A stretch of 5,721 nucleotides of DNA from NCBI GenBank assembly GCA_029260985.1, contig JAJDCE010000067.1, positions 1-5,721 on the forward strand, in the 5' to 3' direction. The notes beneath the pieces were generated by a model. The model was not told where the DNA came from and ran no database searches. It saw only the letters and a program-made list of their open reading frames with translations. Position numbers and translations under genes: made by a program. Shown here piece by piece: positions 5,664-5,721 of the stretch (positions are counted from its first letter, which is position 1; the number at the start of each line of letters is the position of its first letter). This DNA is from Patescibacteria group bacterium (GTDB lineage: Bacteria > Patescibacteriota > Gracilibacteria > UM-FILTER-43-11).

Positions 5664-5721
5664 TTAGCCAGATACACACATGGTTGGTGTGGTTGTTCCA
5701 GGAACTTCACATCCACCGTCA
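5664..5721 (-). CDS. Second pilin-like gene, C-terminal 18 codons only
   Basis: The last 18 codons before TAA (5664-5666) read DGGCEVPGTTTPTMCVSG. The matching tail of the neighbouring pilin is DGGCEVPGTTTATMCVSS, so 16 of 18 residues are identical. Ten of the 18 codons differ only synonymously, so protein selection rather than recent copying keeps the tails alike. Both genes have the same orientation and both tails have the same two-cysteine loop, which makes this a tandem paralogue. The N-terminal prepilin signal lies outside the window and is assumed. Confidence 0.85.
   Translation of the reverse strand, partial: DGGCEVPGTTTPTMCVSG

Overview
The window looks like ordinary chromosome from an uncultivated bacterium with moderate G+C, plausibly a Patescibacteria/CPR-type lineage. 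That placement is an inference. It rests on the pilin style (FTLIELLIVIGIVGILAGI followed by NPALQ), the cysteine-rich lipoprotein, the GSGSSTQ form of the thymidylate kinase P-loop, and the lack of purine-rich Shine-Dalgarno sequences before every start I could inspect. The standard bacterial code fits: no in-frame TGA interrupts the long reading frames, and the thymidylate kinase gene ends in TGA.

Layout, left to right. Bases 1-1915 (minus strand) hold most of infB, translation initiation factor IF-2: both N-terminal IF2_N modules, the whole GTPase domain and the first beta-barrel. The gene runs off the left edge where the C-terminal domains begin. A 116-base spacer with short direct and inverted repeats separates it from a 557-residue multidomain lipoprotein (2032-3705, minus). 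The lipoprotein promoter and a likely thymidylate kinase promoter face away from each other in a 216-base intergenic region that also has a perfect palindrome and a purine-rich direct repeat. On the plus strand, tmk (3922-4515) overlaps by ATGA a small three-helix membrane protein (4512-4859), and the pair ends at a clear intrinsic terminator. Convergent to it, on the minus strand, is a type IV pilin-like gene (4951-5520). Upstream of that gene lie its AT-rich promoter region and a strong terminator. At the right edge are the last 18 codons of a second pilin gene whose C-terminus almost matches the first, so this is the end of a tandem pilin array.

Functionally the window mixes core information processing (IF-2) and nucleotide metabolism (dTMP to dTDP) with cell-surface functions (lipoprotein, pilins). 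I see no rRNA or tRNA gene, CRISPR array, transposase or integrase, and no clearly new multi-gene system. The points most worth a second look are the pilin duplication with its conserved cysteine tail, the thymidylate kinase without a Walker A lysine, and the architecture of the lipoprotein.
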